Assembly: GCA_903772945.1 (NCBI GenBank) | Contig: CAICTM010000183.1 | Span: 33,338 to 97,337 of the forward strand | Direction: 5' to 3' | DNA: 64,000 nucleotides | From: Seminavis robusta | Taxonomy: Eukaryota; Bacillariophyta; Bacillariophyceae; Naviculales; Naviculaceae | Part shown: in pieces, positions 53,026 through 61,914 of the stretch | How the letters are laid out: every line of letters begins with the position of its first letter | Numbering within the stretch: position 1 is the first letter of the stretch | Notes under the pieces: model-generated | The model's database searches: none | What the model saw: only the letters and a program-made list of their open reading frames with translations | What the model was told of the DNA's origin: nothing | Program-made: the position numbers and the translations under genes

Positions 53026-53808
53026 CTATCGCTTCTTCACGTTGTTGACCACAACTGATTGACCTATGGGAGAGCTACCACTACTGACACTACCGCTGGG
53101 CGGTCTCTTTTTTGCTTGCTGTTTGGGGTATCGTTTCGGAGTAATCTGACGGATGGATCTTTCAATGTTCCGCATGATGGATTCGGCTACGTCGGGTATA
53201 TGCTGCTCTAGATCGTCAATATCTGAGAAGGTTGTACTCATGTTGCTGCGACTTCGAGTGTTGTCTCCCAAAGAAGGCTGCTGGTCATCACCACCAAAGT
53301 TCTGTTCCACCATCTTGGCATTCTTGAGGGGATCTTGTATCGTCCGTTGCAGCGAACCGCTCAAGGACATGTTCGGCTGAGCGGCTGCCGCCAATCCCAC
53401 CATAGTCGTCGAGGTATCATTGTTGCTGTTGATGTCGCTGCAGCTTGTGAAACTCTCGCCCGCTGTCGTGGTGATAGAGGAGTCCGCGCGGATCTTCCTT
53501 CGTTCACTGTGACGCATCATGGCTGACCGTTTGGCTTTTTCTTTGGTCAAGGCTTTTCGACGCTGAAGACAAATGCTAGGGTCATCCAGCAAGTTGCAAC
53601 CATTGACCGAGGGTAGCGTGATATGGATCTTGTCGATAAAACCTGTCATCTTGATCATGCAGCAGGGACACTTTCCCGAGCTGGAGTGAATCTGCCATGT
53701 TTCAAAGCACTTGCGATGGAACAAATGTCCACAAGGAACCGTGCAGCCAACCGAAAGGGTTCCATGGAGGGTATCTTGGCAAATTGGACATGCATTGTCA
53801 GTCGTCAT
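53026..53808 (-). CDS. RING-H2 E3 ubiquitin ligase-like protein
   Basis: A 260-residue single-exon protein. The true ATG is 53808. The RING-H2 finger is at the very N-terminus with all eight ligands: C7 and C10 (CPIC), C26, H28 and H31 (CGHLFH), C34, then C47 and C50 (CPCC). Such domains recruit an E2 enzyme and transfer ubiquitin. The rest is predicted disordered, with Ser/Thr-rich parts (SITTTAGESFTSCSDINSNN), a helix (HIPDVAESIMRNIERSIRQI) and a basic Ser-rich tail (YPKQQAKKRPPSGSVSSGSS). No membrane helix is seen, so the ligase is probably soluble. The substrate is unknown. Confidence 0.82.
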   Translation of the reverse strand: MTTDNACPICQDTLHGTLSVGCTVPCGHLFHRKCFETWQIHSSSGKCPCCMIKMTGFIDKIHITLPSVNGCNLLDDPSICLQRRKALTKEKAKRSAMMRHSERRKIRADSSITTTAGESFTSCSDINSNNDTSTTMVGLAAAAQPNMSLSGSLQRTIQDPLKNAKMVEQNFGGDDQQPSLGDNTRSRSNMSTTFSDIDDLEQHIPDVAESIMRNIERSIRQITPKRYPKQQAKKRPPSGSVSSGSSPIGQSVVVNNVKKR

Positions 53809-54374
53809 CTTCAAAACAACGCAACGAAGCTACTAGCTAGTACAGGTGAGAGCTTGACAAAAGTAGTGTTTCCCATTCGAATACTGAACCATCAGAAGTG
53901 GCTTTCTATTGCTATGCTACGTTTTACTGCAGCAGCGAGCAGCGATGATACGGTAGATTACGATTTCGTAGATACCCTTCATTCGTTGGGTCAGTTTAAA
54001 CCTGAGCCAACGGAGAAGAGGATGCACGCGTCTAATTAACCAAGCGTTGGCTATGGTACTTAGCTTAACCAAGCCCAAAATGCCAAGGTACTTAACGGAG
54101 ATTTGGCTAAATACTCAACCGTAGGACTAATGCTTAACTGCTACCACATGGATGACGCCATACGCACACTCACTGCCCACAAAACTCGGTGACGACAATG
54201 TGAGTTTGTCCAATGCAGTCAGCTCTGTTCGGGTGTCCTCGGGCGGGACGAGATTGATAATTCGATTCTAACAGCTAATAACGTAGTCTAAATGCTACCA
54301 GCTACCAGGTACCTATTCTAAATTCTAACCCAACACCTCGATACAACTCACATCACTACAGCGCGTAGCTCAGT
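53809..54374. other. Intergenic, no gene recognised
   Basis: Upstream of the RING gene, downstream of LRR-like gene 3. No motif-bearing frame. Confidence 0.4.
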
Positions 54375-56324
54375 CTAGTCGAACCGATGCCTGGGCGAAA
54401 ACGAATATCGACTCGTTCGACGACCATCTTCTGGAGGCAAACACGCCGACCAAAGGGATGGATTCTCCCGTAGCAACCCATAGAGATAGACACACGGTTT
54501 CGCCTCGGCATTGGCTCGTAAAAGCACATTGATCAGCATTTGTCGGGTGGCGCCTGGATCTCGTGCCACGCTTCTCCCAAGACGATTGAGGTTGACGAGA
54601 TACCGGAGCTTCCTCCCCTCGGGACTGGTTTCGTGTGATGGGTGTTGGAAAACATCCAACACTTGCAACGTTGTATTGTTTCCAGTTTCCAACAAATCTA
54701 CGAGACACTGATATCGTGTCGTCGTCGTTGCGTCCGGTGGTTGGGACTGCTGTGGCTTCCATACCGATTCCACGCCGACTTGCAACACACAAAGAGAGCG
54801 ATTCTCCTTGAGAATCTCCGCGAGTGCATCCAGCCGTACATCAACTTTTCGCAGACACACACGCAGCTCCTCGAGCAGCGGAAGAGAAGACAAGACCTTG
54901 GCAATGGGTTCTGTAAAGTCTCGCGCTGACGAAGAGTCGAATTGAAACTGCGAGGTTGGACCGGGTGAGAGCTTGATGGTCCTGAGCGATGGAACTTTGG
55001 CCAATTCCGTCAAGAGCTTTTTAGAGTTTCGTACAATGGACGCTTCCACGACAATGGATTCCAGGCACGGTGGATTGTCGTAATAGGGTAGAGAGGATTC
55101 GTCGTCGGAACACAACATCATGTTGTACCAGTCGTCCAGCTGAGCTTCTCGTAGCACAATGTGCCTGACGGTTGACCCGGACAGCAACATGGAAACCAAA
55201 TGCTTGGCGTCTCTTCGGAGGCGGAACCCTTCCAGATGTAGCTTGTCCAGTGGCCTTCTTCGGTGGCCAATAATCTCGGCCAATCGCTCCAGTGCCTTGT
55301 GCTCGGGACCGGCATACGGTGTGTGTCCCGAATAGGGCGAAAAGTCCAAAGCGAATTGTTGGAGGCTCTCCGAGGCAACGACATCCAGGTGGCCAAGGCT
55401 CACTAATTTGGGTGTGGCTCGTAGATGTAGACTCCTCAGCATTTTGCCATTTTTCTGGATGGCAGCCATGAGATGGTTGAATGCATCTGGATCAATGGTG
55501 CAGTTGGAGCCTGGACTGAACGAAAACTTGTCCAAACGAGGCAAGATCTTGGCTACTTTTCTGGCATCATCCAGTGTGACTCTTGTTGGATTCTTGCGTC
55601 CACACGGAGCAAAGTAGAGTTCCTTGAAACTGGGAGGTAGACAGATGGCTATCAGACCCACTGTTTTCTCGGAGACGACAGGGGATGCCAGGGCCAAAGA
55701 GCACAGCTTGTGGTTGCATCTCGATGAATCTGATGTGATCATAAAGCTCAAGGCGTTGTTGCATACCCTCAGAATAGCTTGGTCCTCAGTTTTTGGAGGA
55801 AAGTGTTCTATCAGGCCATTCTCTAGGGTCCAATCTGGAGACGACGTTTGATCGGAAGTGGAGGCATGCTTCTCCATCAGAAAAGATACAACATCACTGC
55901 GAATCTTTCCGATCCTTAGCAGTTGGGTAATCTGAGGATTGTACCCACTGCTGCTGCGTGTTTCTGTGCCGGTTCTGTCGTGCCCTACTATGCCATCGGG
56001 GAACATGGAATGAACCTCCCGGACATCTTCCAAGGAAGCCCCAAAACCAGCAAAAAAGAAGAGAGGGGATTTCGGGTGTACATCCACCACACCCAGACGA
56101 TTTTGGCAGAGCAGTGGAAATGTCTCTGATGCCAGACAAGGAAATGTACGGAGCACTCTCAGGGCGAATTGGAGCTGGACATGGTCCCAATATCCCAGAG
56201 CCCAAAAAGGTGCCGCATTCAATCCCTTGAAGATCTCCTTCAGCTGATTTCTTGCATCGACCAGAGCCTGGGCCTCGTGTGCATTCCTAATAAGAGTGTT
56301 GGTGATGGATGTGTTCATAATCAT
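54375..56324 (-). CDS. LRR-like protein 3 of a local family
   Basis: A 649-residue single-exon protein. The N-terminal about 200 residues differ from the other members: a helical region (RNQLKEIFKGLNAAPFWALG), FFFAGFGASLEDVREVHSMF and LRIGKIRSDVVSFLMEKHAS, which resembles a degenerate ankyrin-like module. Leucine-rich units follow: MLRSLHLRATPKLVSLGHLD, LDKLHLEGFRLRRDAKHLVS, LLTELAKVPSLRTIKLSPGP and LEELRVCLRKVDVRLDALAE. The C-terminal family block is present in a divergent form: RKLRYLVNLNRLGRSVARDP, then AKPCVYLYGLLRENPSLWSA. It lacks the terminal coiled coil of genes 1 and 2. The role is unknown; protein-protein binding is likely. Confidence 0.72.
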   Translation of the reverse strand: MIMNTSITNTLIRNAHEAQALVDARNQLKEIFKGLNAAPFWALGYWDHVQLQFALRVLRTFPCLASETFPLLCQNRLGVVDVHPKSPLFFFAGFGASLEDVREVHSMFPDGIVGHDRTGTETRSSSGYNPQITQLLRIGKIRSDVVSFLMEKHASTSDQTSSPDWTLENGLIEHFPPKTEDQAILRVCNNALSFMITSDSSRCNHKLCSLALASPVVSEKTVGLIAICLPPSFKELYFAPCGRKNPTRVTLDDARKVAKILPRLDKFSFSPGSNCTIDPDAFNHLMAAIQKNGKMLRSLHLRATPKLVSLGHLDVVASESLQQFALDFSPYSGHTPYAGPEHKALERLAEIIGHRRRPLDKLHLEGFRLRRDAKHLVSMLLSGSTVRHIVLREAQLDDWYNMMLCSDDESSLPYYDNPPCLESIVVEASIVRNSKKLLTELAKVPSLRTIKLSPGPTSQFQFDSSSARDFTEPIAKVLSSLPLLEELRVCLRKVDVRLDALAEILKENRSLCVLQVGVESVWKPQQSQPPDATTTTRYQCLVDLLETGNNTTLQVLDVFQHPSHETSPEGRKLRYLVNLNRLGRSVARDPGATRQMLINVLLRANAEAKPCVYLYGLLRENPSLWSACLPPEDGRRTSRYSFSPRHRFD

Positions 56325-57020
56325 GGATCTGTTCTACTAGTATTGTTCTTTCGTTCTTCCTGTTCGGAAGTTCATCATACGTGCCATCACTTGCATGACA
56401 AAAGCTCCATCGCAGTCACGAGTGATCCGTCATCAGAGCAAAAGATCCTTCACAAGCACTGGCTCACGATTGCTTCGAAAGCAATGATCAATGCAGTATC
56501 GTATGTTCCGACACCGAGGGTGCAGGACTCGACTCGACTCGACTCCTTTTCTAAATTTGTGTTGCTTGGCCGCCACTTCGGCCTCTACTAGGACAAACAG
56601 GCCAGGCCGGATGCCAATCGAACTTCGGTGCTTTTCAGAATCTTTTGAGATCAAGCAAGTTGACCTTTTGTGAGTTGGCTTTGGACGGAACCATCCCTCA
56701 GACTTCCGATGATCGTTCCTAAAATGACTCGGTTGCCAAGCTGGTGCTACAGTTGAGGAGCTGTGCGTTTGTAGCTGCCGTGTACCGGTAGTTGCTCGCT
56801 TTTTCTTCTACATCTCTTTCGTGGATATTGGCGGCAAAGGATGACAAAAGTTAAAATTCTTGAGGATGTACGGCTGATTCCATTTCAAAGATGTGAACAG
56901 TTCAACATCATTCTTTCGCTTATGCTAAACACGCTGATAAAAGGAACAAAGGAACCAACTTACCAAAGGTTCACTAGCTAGAGGATTGTTGGTAATATTC
57001 ACAAAGCTATGTTGCGTCTG
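56325..57020. other. Intergenic, no gene recognised
   Basis: Contains about four CGACT units at 56526-56546, a GTACCGGTAG word at 56783 and CTAGCTAG at 56974. No coding signal. Confidence 0.4.
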
Positions 57021-57755
57021 TCAAGAGGTAGAACTGGTTTTTGTTTTGCAATCGTTGGAAGCCTCGGCACCTTCCTCCTGCAGATTGTGGTCTAGAAATT
57101 CCAGTAGCTCGGCTATTTCTGCCGGTGCCATGTCGTGGTGTGTGTCGGGAACCAATCGAAAGCTGGCGGGGATACCCATTTGGACCAACCGTTCATGCGT
57201 GGCTCGACCCCATTTGACCAGGATAAAATCATCAATGGCTCCATGGGCAATAAAGGTGGGAGGCCAAGACTTGTGCTGCTGCTGCTCTTCCAAGATGGAC
57301 CACACTTTGGAATCATGATTCAAATAGCAACTCAACCCAAAGACGCCTCCCAGTGGCACAGCGTTGGGCCTGACGTGCCATCGAGCCGCAGTCTGGTAGG
57401 CAATGGCTCCACCCATACTGAAACCTCCGATAATCACACGACGGGGATCTCTTCCTTTGGTTTGAATTTGATCATCCATCAAGGCCAATAACCGATCCGT
57501 GGATCGTTCAATACTGTCGGTTTGCTCGGGATATTTTGGATCAAAACCACCGACGCGGTCGTACCAGACACTGGTCACCATGCCTCCATTGAGTTTATAT
57601 GGAATGGGCTGGGCCGTCGGAAAGATCCAGTCCCATTGACGATAGACTTGGGGTGGAACCAAGGATTCAATCCATGCTTGGGCACCTGCACCCGTGTCGC
57701 CGGATCCGTGGCAAAAGATAATCAGTGGTTTCTTACTGGCGGCGGAAGAGGACAT
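57021..57755 (-). CDS. Acyl-protein thioesterase/lysophospholipase-like hydrolase
   Basis: An alpha/beta hydrolase of 244 residues, the usual size of the APT/LYPLA family, when started at ATG 57755 (MSSSAASKK). The frame is open upstream to 57905, but only from a TTG codon. Family motifs: LIIFCHGSGDTGAGAQAWIE (oxyanion strand), WDWIFPTAQPIPYKLNGGMV, and the nucleophile elbow GGFSMGGAIAYQTA with Ser113. Further motifs are PPTFIAHGAIDDFI with the acid Asp175 and LVPDTHHDM with the catalytic His (206 or 207). APTs remove palmitate from cysteines of membrane-associated proteins; some act on lysophospholipids. Likely cytosolic. A longer N-terminus from an upstream exon cannot be excluded. Confidence 0.83.
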   Translation of the reverse strand: MSSSAASKKPLIIFCHGSGDTGAGAQAWIESLVPPQVYRQWDWIFPTAQPIPYKLNGGMVTSVWYDRVGGFDPKYPEQTDSIERSTDRLLALMDDQIQTKGRDPRRVIIGGFSMGGAIAYQTAARWHVRPNAVPLGGVFGLSCYLNHDSKVWSILEEQQQHKSWPPTFIAHGAIDDFILVKWGRATHERLVQMGIPASFRLVPDTHHDMAPAEIAELLEFLDHNLQEEGAEASNDCKTKTSSTS

Positions 57756-59259
57756 GGCATTGCGTTGCTGTGACGGATAATGGTACTCAATGTTGCTGCA
57801 AGTAACATCCAAAGACAAGCTCGAGGGAATGGCTTGGTCTCTATCATGCCGCTCTTCTAAAGACCCAAGAGCGTACTTTAGCAGAAGCAGGCCGGAGAGA
57901 AACAAGGTGTGGCAATGAAATCAAATGTGAAGAAGCTCAACCACCAGCAAGGGCTGGCATCCGTAGATAATTTCCCTAGTAAACCTCGCGACCCAACCAG
58001 TTGATTGTTCCAACCAGTTGACTCTTGAGCGGAACCGCGCGAGAATTGGGTAAAATGGCTCGGATGAGGGTAAAATGGCTCAGATGAGGGAACTTTGGTG
58101 TCAAGTCTGGAGATCCAAAACTCCCTCATTTTCTTTTCTTCTTTTGGAGCCATCTGAGGAGCTGGTGGAGATACCAGGTACCCCTAGCACATCAACCAAT
58201 AGAGACACTCCAGCAGAACCTTGAGATAGGGGATACATAATTTGGGCGTTCCGGTCGCAGTGGTGGTAATGGCTTGCCTATTCGGTGGGCATGGGAGTGA
58301 CAAACGGCCAGCAAAGTAAAAGCAGTATTTCTCGGCAATTTCTCCTTCAACCAACAGGTCCAACAATATCTGTCCCCACTACTAGCCTCATTGGGCCCAG
58401 CAAATGGAACCATGGCTTCAGGTAGGCAAACCAATAAGACTGGAATGGCTAGAGCCATTGCTACTACCAGAAGCACCACTAGAATACATGCTGGAGTTGT
58501 CTCTTGCTCATTTTTGATTTGTGGTCTCGTCGTCTCTGGTGCTGCCGAATTGGGCTATTCAGATGTGGATCCAACTAGCTTCCAATTGTTTGATTCTCTC
58601 TAATGTACCTAATGCATTAATATGTATGGTTGGAGTGATAGTAGAAGGGTGATACAGTCCAAAATAATGGTGAAGCTGAGAACAAGGGAGTTGTCGGAAG
58701 AAAAATGAGGCATCCAGTTTGACATAAGATAATGCCTTCTACATGGCTGTTACTACTACAACCAGCACATGGCTGTGACAAGCAAAGAATGTAGACAACT
58801 CTAGATAGTTAGTTTGGTGGTGTACATGCCATATTGGTTGAGTTCATCCTGTAGGATTGCAGTGCTTTCTGCATCATCTTTGTGGCTTGTTTGGAGGCAG
58901 AATTAGAAAGATATTTCGAATTTTACAAATTTGATTCTCCATTTAGCAAGGAAATTCAAATTTACTTTGTTTATTATCTTTTTCCTGTTATTTCATGCTT
59001 TTATACTGGTTGGTTCCGTGCAGTTTGCTGGTGCAAAGTCAGCCTGTACCGAAGTTGAGTCAACTGGTTGGGTCGTGAGCAATCCAAGAGAAGATCGACT
59101 TGACGACTTCGATGACTCAGGATCTGTAAAAAAGAAAAAAATCAGGAAACAGAAAATTGAGAACTTGTGCTCACAGTGATCAACGGATGAGTGCAGAAAG
59201 CAGATCTCGACAATCCCGACCATCTACTGTATGTATCCATTTAGTATCTGTCTGCTGTC
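57756..59259. other. Intergenic, small open frames only
   Basis: A 19-nt tandem repeat (GGGTAAAATGGCTCRGATGA) is at about 58049-58088. A 63-residue ATG frame at 58412-58603 has a possible signal segment (VVSCSFLICGLVVSG) but no motif. An 82-residue frame at 58931 starts at TTG and has no ATG. Confidence 0.35.
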
Positions 59260-60099
59260 ATGAATTACCTTATCGCCATCTTCTTCATTTTCAGTCTAGC
59301 ATCCCATGTTGTTAGAATCTTGGCAACGACTTCTGGCAGCAAAAAGCAGCTCTACATCCTAAGACATGGTCAGGCTACACACAATCCCAGGGCCGAAGAG
59401 GCCAGAGCCAATGGCTGCTCCTATGACGAATTCATGGAACTCATGCGACAAGATGATTCCTTGGACTCGTCACTGACAGACCTGGGAAGAGCACAAGCCA
59501 AATTGGTATACGAACAAAGCTTGAAACATCTCGAGGCAAACATCCAATTGGTGGTGAGCAGCCCTTTATCCCGAGCCATTGAGACGGCAGATTTTGTTGT
59601 TCCCAGTGTCCAGCAGAGAGTTTGCGTGGAAGACTTTCGAATCATTAGTGGCTGGTTGCTCAATGCCAAACGAAGAACACGATCTGAGTTGCAGCAACTA
59701 TTCCCTCACTGGAATCTGGATAATTTGCAGACCCAAGAGGATACTCTCTGGACACCAGACCTCGAGACACATGCGGATTGTGCCCAAAGGGGATTCCAGG
59801 GTCTCTGCTGGATCATGGAGAGACCCGAAGATTCCATTTTGTTGGTCACTCATGGAGGACTGCTGCGATTCACAATGCAACAGCACAATCGGGTCAAAAT
59901 GATGGATGGAAGGACCTCCAAACAGGAAGAAAGGGATGTTCAAGCACGGTTTGGAAACTGTGAGCTGCGCCGGTATACGATGGAATGGGAGGCAGAGGAA
60001 ACAGAGAATGACAACCATTCTACAGAAAAAGCTCAAAGAAGCCTTGTTTTGACAGAGTTGGATACTAATGGAGACAATAGCCAGGAAGCGGCTAGCTAG
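59260..60099 (+). CDS. Histidine phosphatase (phosphoglycerate mutase-like) with signal anchor
   Basis: A 279-residue single-exon protein. A hydrophobic N-terminus (MNYLIAIFFIFSLASHVVRI) is a signal peptide or anchor. The branch-1 histidine phosphatase signature follows at once: LYILRHGQATHNPRAEE, with the phosphohistidine His36 and Arg35. Next come SSLTDLGRAQAKLVYEQSLK, VVSSPLSRAIETADFVVPSV (second catalytic Arg) and LLVTHGGLLRFTMQQ (second catalytic His). The C-terminal tail is acidic. The substrate may be a small phosphate ester or phosphoprotein; a true glycolytic mutase is unlikely because of the secretory leader and loop pattern. It converges on the SelU-like gene, with 512 bases between stop codons. 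Confidence 0.83.
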   Translation: MNYLIAIFFIFSLASHVVRILATTSGSKKQLYILRHGQATHNPRAEEARANGCSYDEFMELMRQDDSLDSSLTDLGRAQAKLVYEQSLKHLEANIQLVVSSPLSRAIETADFVVPSVQQRVCVEDFRIISGWLLNAKRRTRSELQQLFPHWNLDNLQTQEDTLWTPDLETHADCAQRGFQGLCWIMERPEDSILLVTHGGLLRFTMQQHNRVKMMDGRTSKQEERDVQARFGNCELRRYTMEWEAEETENDNHSTEKAQRSLVLTELDTNGDNSQEAAS

Positions 60100-60339
60100 C
60101 TCATTGACAGAGGACTAAGAAACTTGAGAATTTTCTACGCTGGCCAGTAGGCAATTAGCTAGCAAATAGCTAGCTAATTGCTTTGATTGTTTGTTTAGTC
60201 ATTTGTGAATTCTAACTGGTTTATGATCAATCCGCCCGCTTTTTAGCTATTCAGGCTGCCGAAGGCGCATCCACCACCACATCAAGTCATCAGGCGTTTG
60301 TTAGCCATCCGCTTTCTGGTCCACAACTCAAGCAGCAGC

Positions 60340-60407
60340 TTCTCTGTTTTGGGTCAGGTTTGTTTGCTTTTCTTTCAAAATCAAACAATCCTTCATTCAC
60401 AGATGAA
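60340..60407 (-). promoter_or_regulatory. Candidate SECIS element in the 3' UTR of the SelU-like gene
   Basis: Reading the minus strand from 60407, TTC(A)TCTGT pairs with ACAGAGAA (helix I, 8 pairs, one bulge). The core ATGA at 60396-60393 faces GA at 60355-60354, giving tandem G.A pairs. AGGATTGTTTG then pairs with CAAACAAACCT over 11 positions with a single A.A mismatch (helix II). The 15-base apical loop ATTTTGAAAGAAAAG is A-rich and can form a TTTT/AAAA mini-stem, as in form II SECIS. It starts about 205 nt after the stop codon. The unusual point is that the AA candidates lie about 17 nt from the core, more than the usual spacing. Confidence 0.65.
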
Positions 60408-60511
60408 TCCTGCCTGCAGAATCATAGCATCCAAAAGGGAGGCTGACTGTCTGCCATGATTACAGATACCGTAGCAGTCCAAAATGTATCGCTATCAAGA
60501 ACATTTCCCTC

Positions 60512-60577
60512 TTACCGTCACCCACCAGCGTATTGCTTGGTCTTTTACCGTCACTCACCAGCATATTGCTCGGTCTT
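60512..60577. repeat. 33-bp tandem duplication in the SelU-like 3' UTR
   Basis: Two adjacent 33-base units (60512-60544 and 60545-60577) starting TTACCGTCACYCACCAGC and ending TTGCTYGGTCTT differ at three positions. Each can form a small ACC..AGC/GCTGGT hairpin on the minus strand. The unit lacks the G.A core, so it is not itself the SECIS. Confidence 0.85.
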
Positions 60578-60611
60578 GCTGTTGTCGTGTGGGAGCTATG
60601 AATTGTAAGAG

Positions 60612-61445
60612 TTATTCATCCAAGGCACTGCCAGGATTACTAACCATGGAAGATCTGGCTGTCTGAGCATCCTCTTGAATCTGCATGGATTCTGAGTATT
60701 CTTCCTGGTGCTTCGCTTGCTTGTCCAATTGATTGGATTGCCTTGCTTCTGCAATGGCCAAGTTAAGTATTTCCATATCAAATGGTTTTCCCACGTGCTC
60801 CTCTAGAACATATATGAGTTGGCCCTTCTTGTCAAAGACTAGGACTCCACCTGCCAACCATCCTTCCGATTTGTGGTTCTCCTTGCTGGATACAATATTT
60901 TTCTCATTGAGTCTTCTTCTGGCACCTAGAATTCCCTTGAGAATCGTGAGAATTCCAAACTTTCTCCCTCCCATTGCCTTGTAGAGCTGCCATTTTTCAT
61001 CCTGGTAGATTGGATAAGAGTGAAAGTAATCCTTGTAGAAATCCAGCAATCCCACATCATCGACTCCTGTTTCCTTGACAGTGGCAGCCAGTGCCAGTTT
61101 TCTGTCTTTTGCCGCAAGCTCTACGAGTTGTCTCCCGTGCTCGCGGCACCCGGCTCATCCAGGTTGACGAATGGCAAACAGCATAGTCACATCTGCTTGC
61201 TGACTACGCCGTTCATGCTTGATGGCATCCTTCAGGAGGACTGGCTGGCCATGTTTCTTGGTGACAATGTCAAATTGACAATTCAAATCCCACAAGGGCA
61301 CCTTATACACTTGAGGAATCTGAGCCACGTCAACCTTGTGCTGAAGACTACTAGATCGGATGGACGTAAGAGAAGACCTGGCAGTGCCAACACTAAGGAT
61401 GCTAGTGGCAGAGCGCTGCGAAGGTCCGCCATGACCTCTTTCTTC
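60612..61445 (-). CDS. Selenoprotein U (PRXL2/FAM213-like) with in-frame TGA as selenocysteine
   Basis: The frame is open from 61445 to the TAA at 60614-60612 except for one TGA at 61157-61155. The TGA sits in MLFAIRQPG-TGA-AGCREHG, where animal PRXL2A has RRPGCFLCRE and fish SelU has selenocysteine, so a UxxC redox motif is predicted. Downstream the thioredoxin-like fold continues without shift: LVELAAKDRKLALAATVKET, GLLDFYKDYFHSYPIYQDEK, KWQLYKAMGGRKFG and SEGWLAGGVLVFDKKGQLIY. The upstream part (VYKVPLWDLNCQFDIVTKKH) is also in frame. The first exon is unresolved: no ATG lies in this frame before the motif, while an ATG at 61432 in another frame opens a signal-like MADLRSALPLASLVLALPG, so an intron, an indel or an upstream exon is needed. 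A SECIS-like hairpin lies at 60407-60340. Role: probable thiol-redox protein. Confidence 0.75.
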
Positions 61446-61914
61446 TTAAAACTTCTCCTCTCCTTCGTCTTCTTTGGTGGTGTGGCTTCTTCTCATCAGC
61501 TTCTTCGGCTTTCAATGACACGAACTAGCAGAATTAGTAGTCTAGAGTGGAAGCTGGAAATGAGGATGATTGATGATGCCTTGAGATCACTTCTTTGGTC
61601 GTTCGTGGCCCGTTCCAGCTTGGTATTTCGGCTCGAGATCTCTCCCAGGTCGTCTCTCCCTACATATCGTTGTACGGTACTCAGTAGTGTACGGCATACA
61701 GTTCCACGACGGGCTTATATGTGTCTGGAAGATTGACGATTGTGACCCTTGTTCTTGGTTGATCGGTCGCCTTGTCGCCCTCGAGCCTCGAGCACATTCC
61801 CCGCCAGTCGACGGAAGTCGATGTATTCCCGCACCGCAGCAGGACGGATCTGTCATAAGCAAGGACAGGGATACATTCGGTACGTTTAGCAAAGCAAAGT
61901 GTCAACTCTTTAAT

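Noticed and set aside
58412-58603. 63-residue ATG open frame with a hydrophobic stretch
   Set aside because: No motif, and the opposite strand is equally open.
58931-59179. Hydrophobic 82-residue open frame before the histidine phosphatase
   Set aside because: It begins at TTG and has no ATG; the signal-like composition alone is not enough.
60497-60585. The 33-bp tandem repeat as the SECIS element
   Set aside because: Its small hairpins have AA loops but no ATGA/GA core and only 6-7 pairs; the hairpin at 60340-60407 fits much better.
61155-61157. The TGA as an ordinary inactivating stop
   Set aside because: It falls exactly on the redox Cys of a family known to use Sec, homology continues in the same frame, and a SECIS-like hairpin follows.
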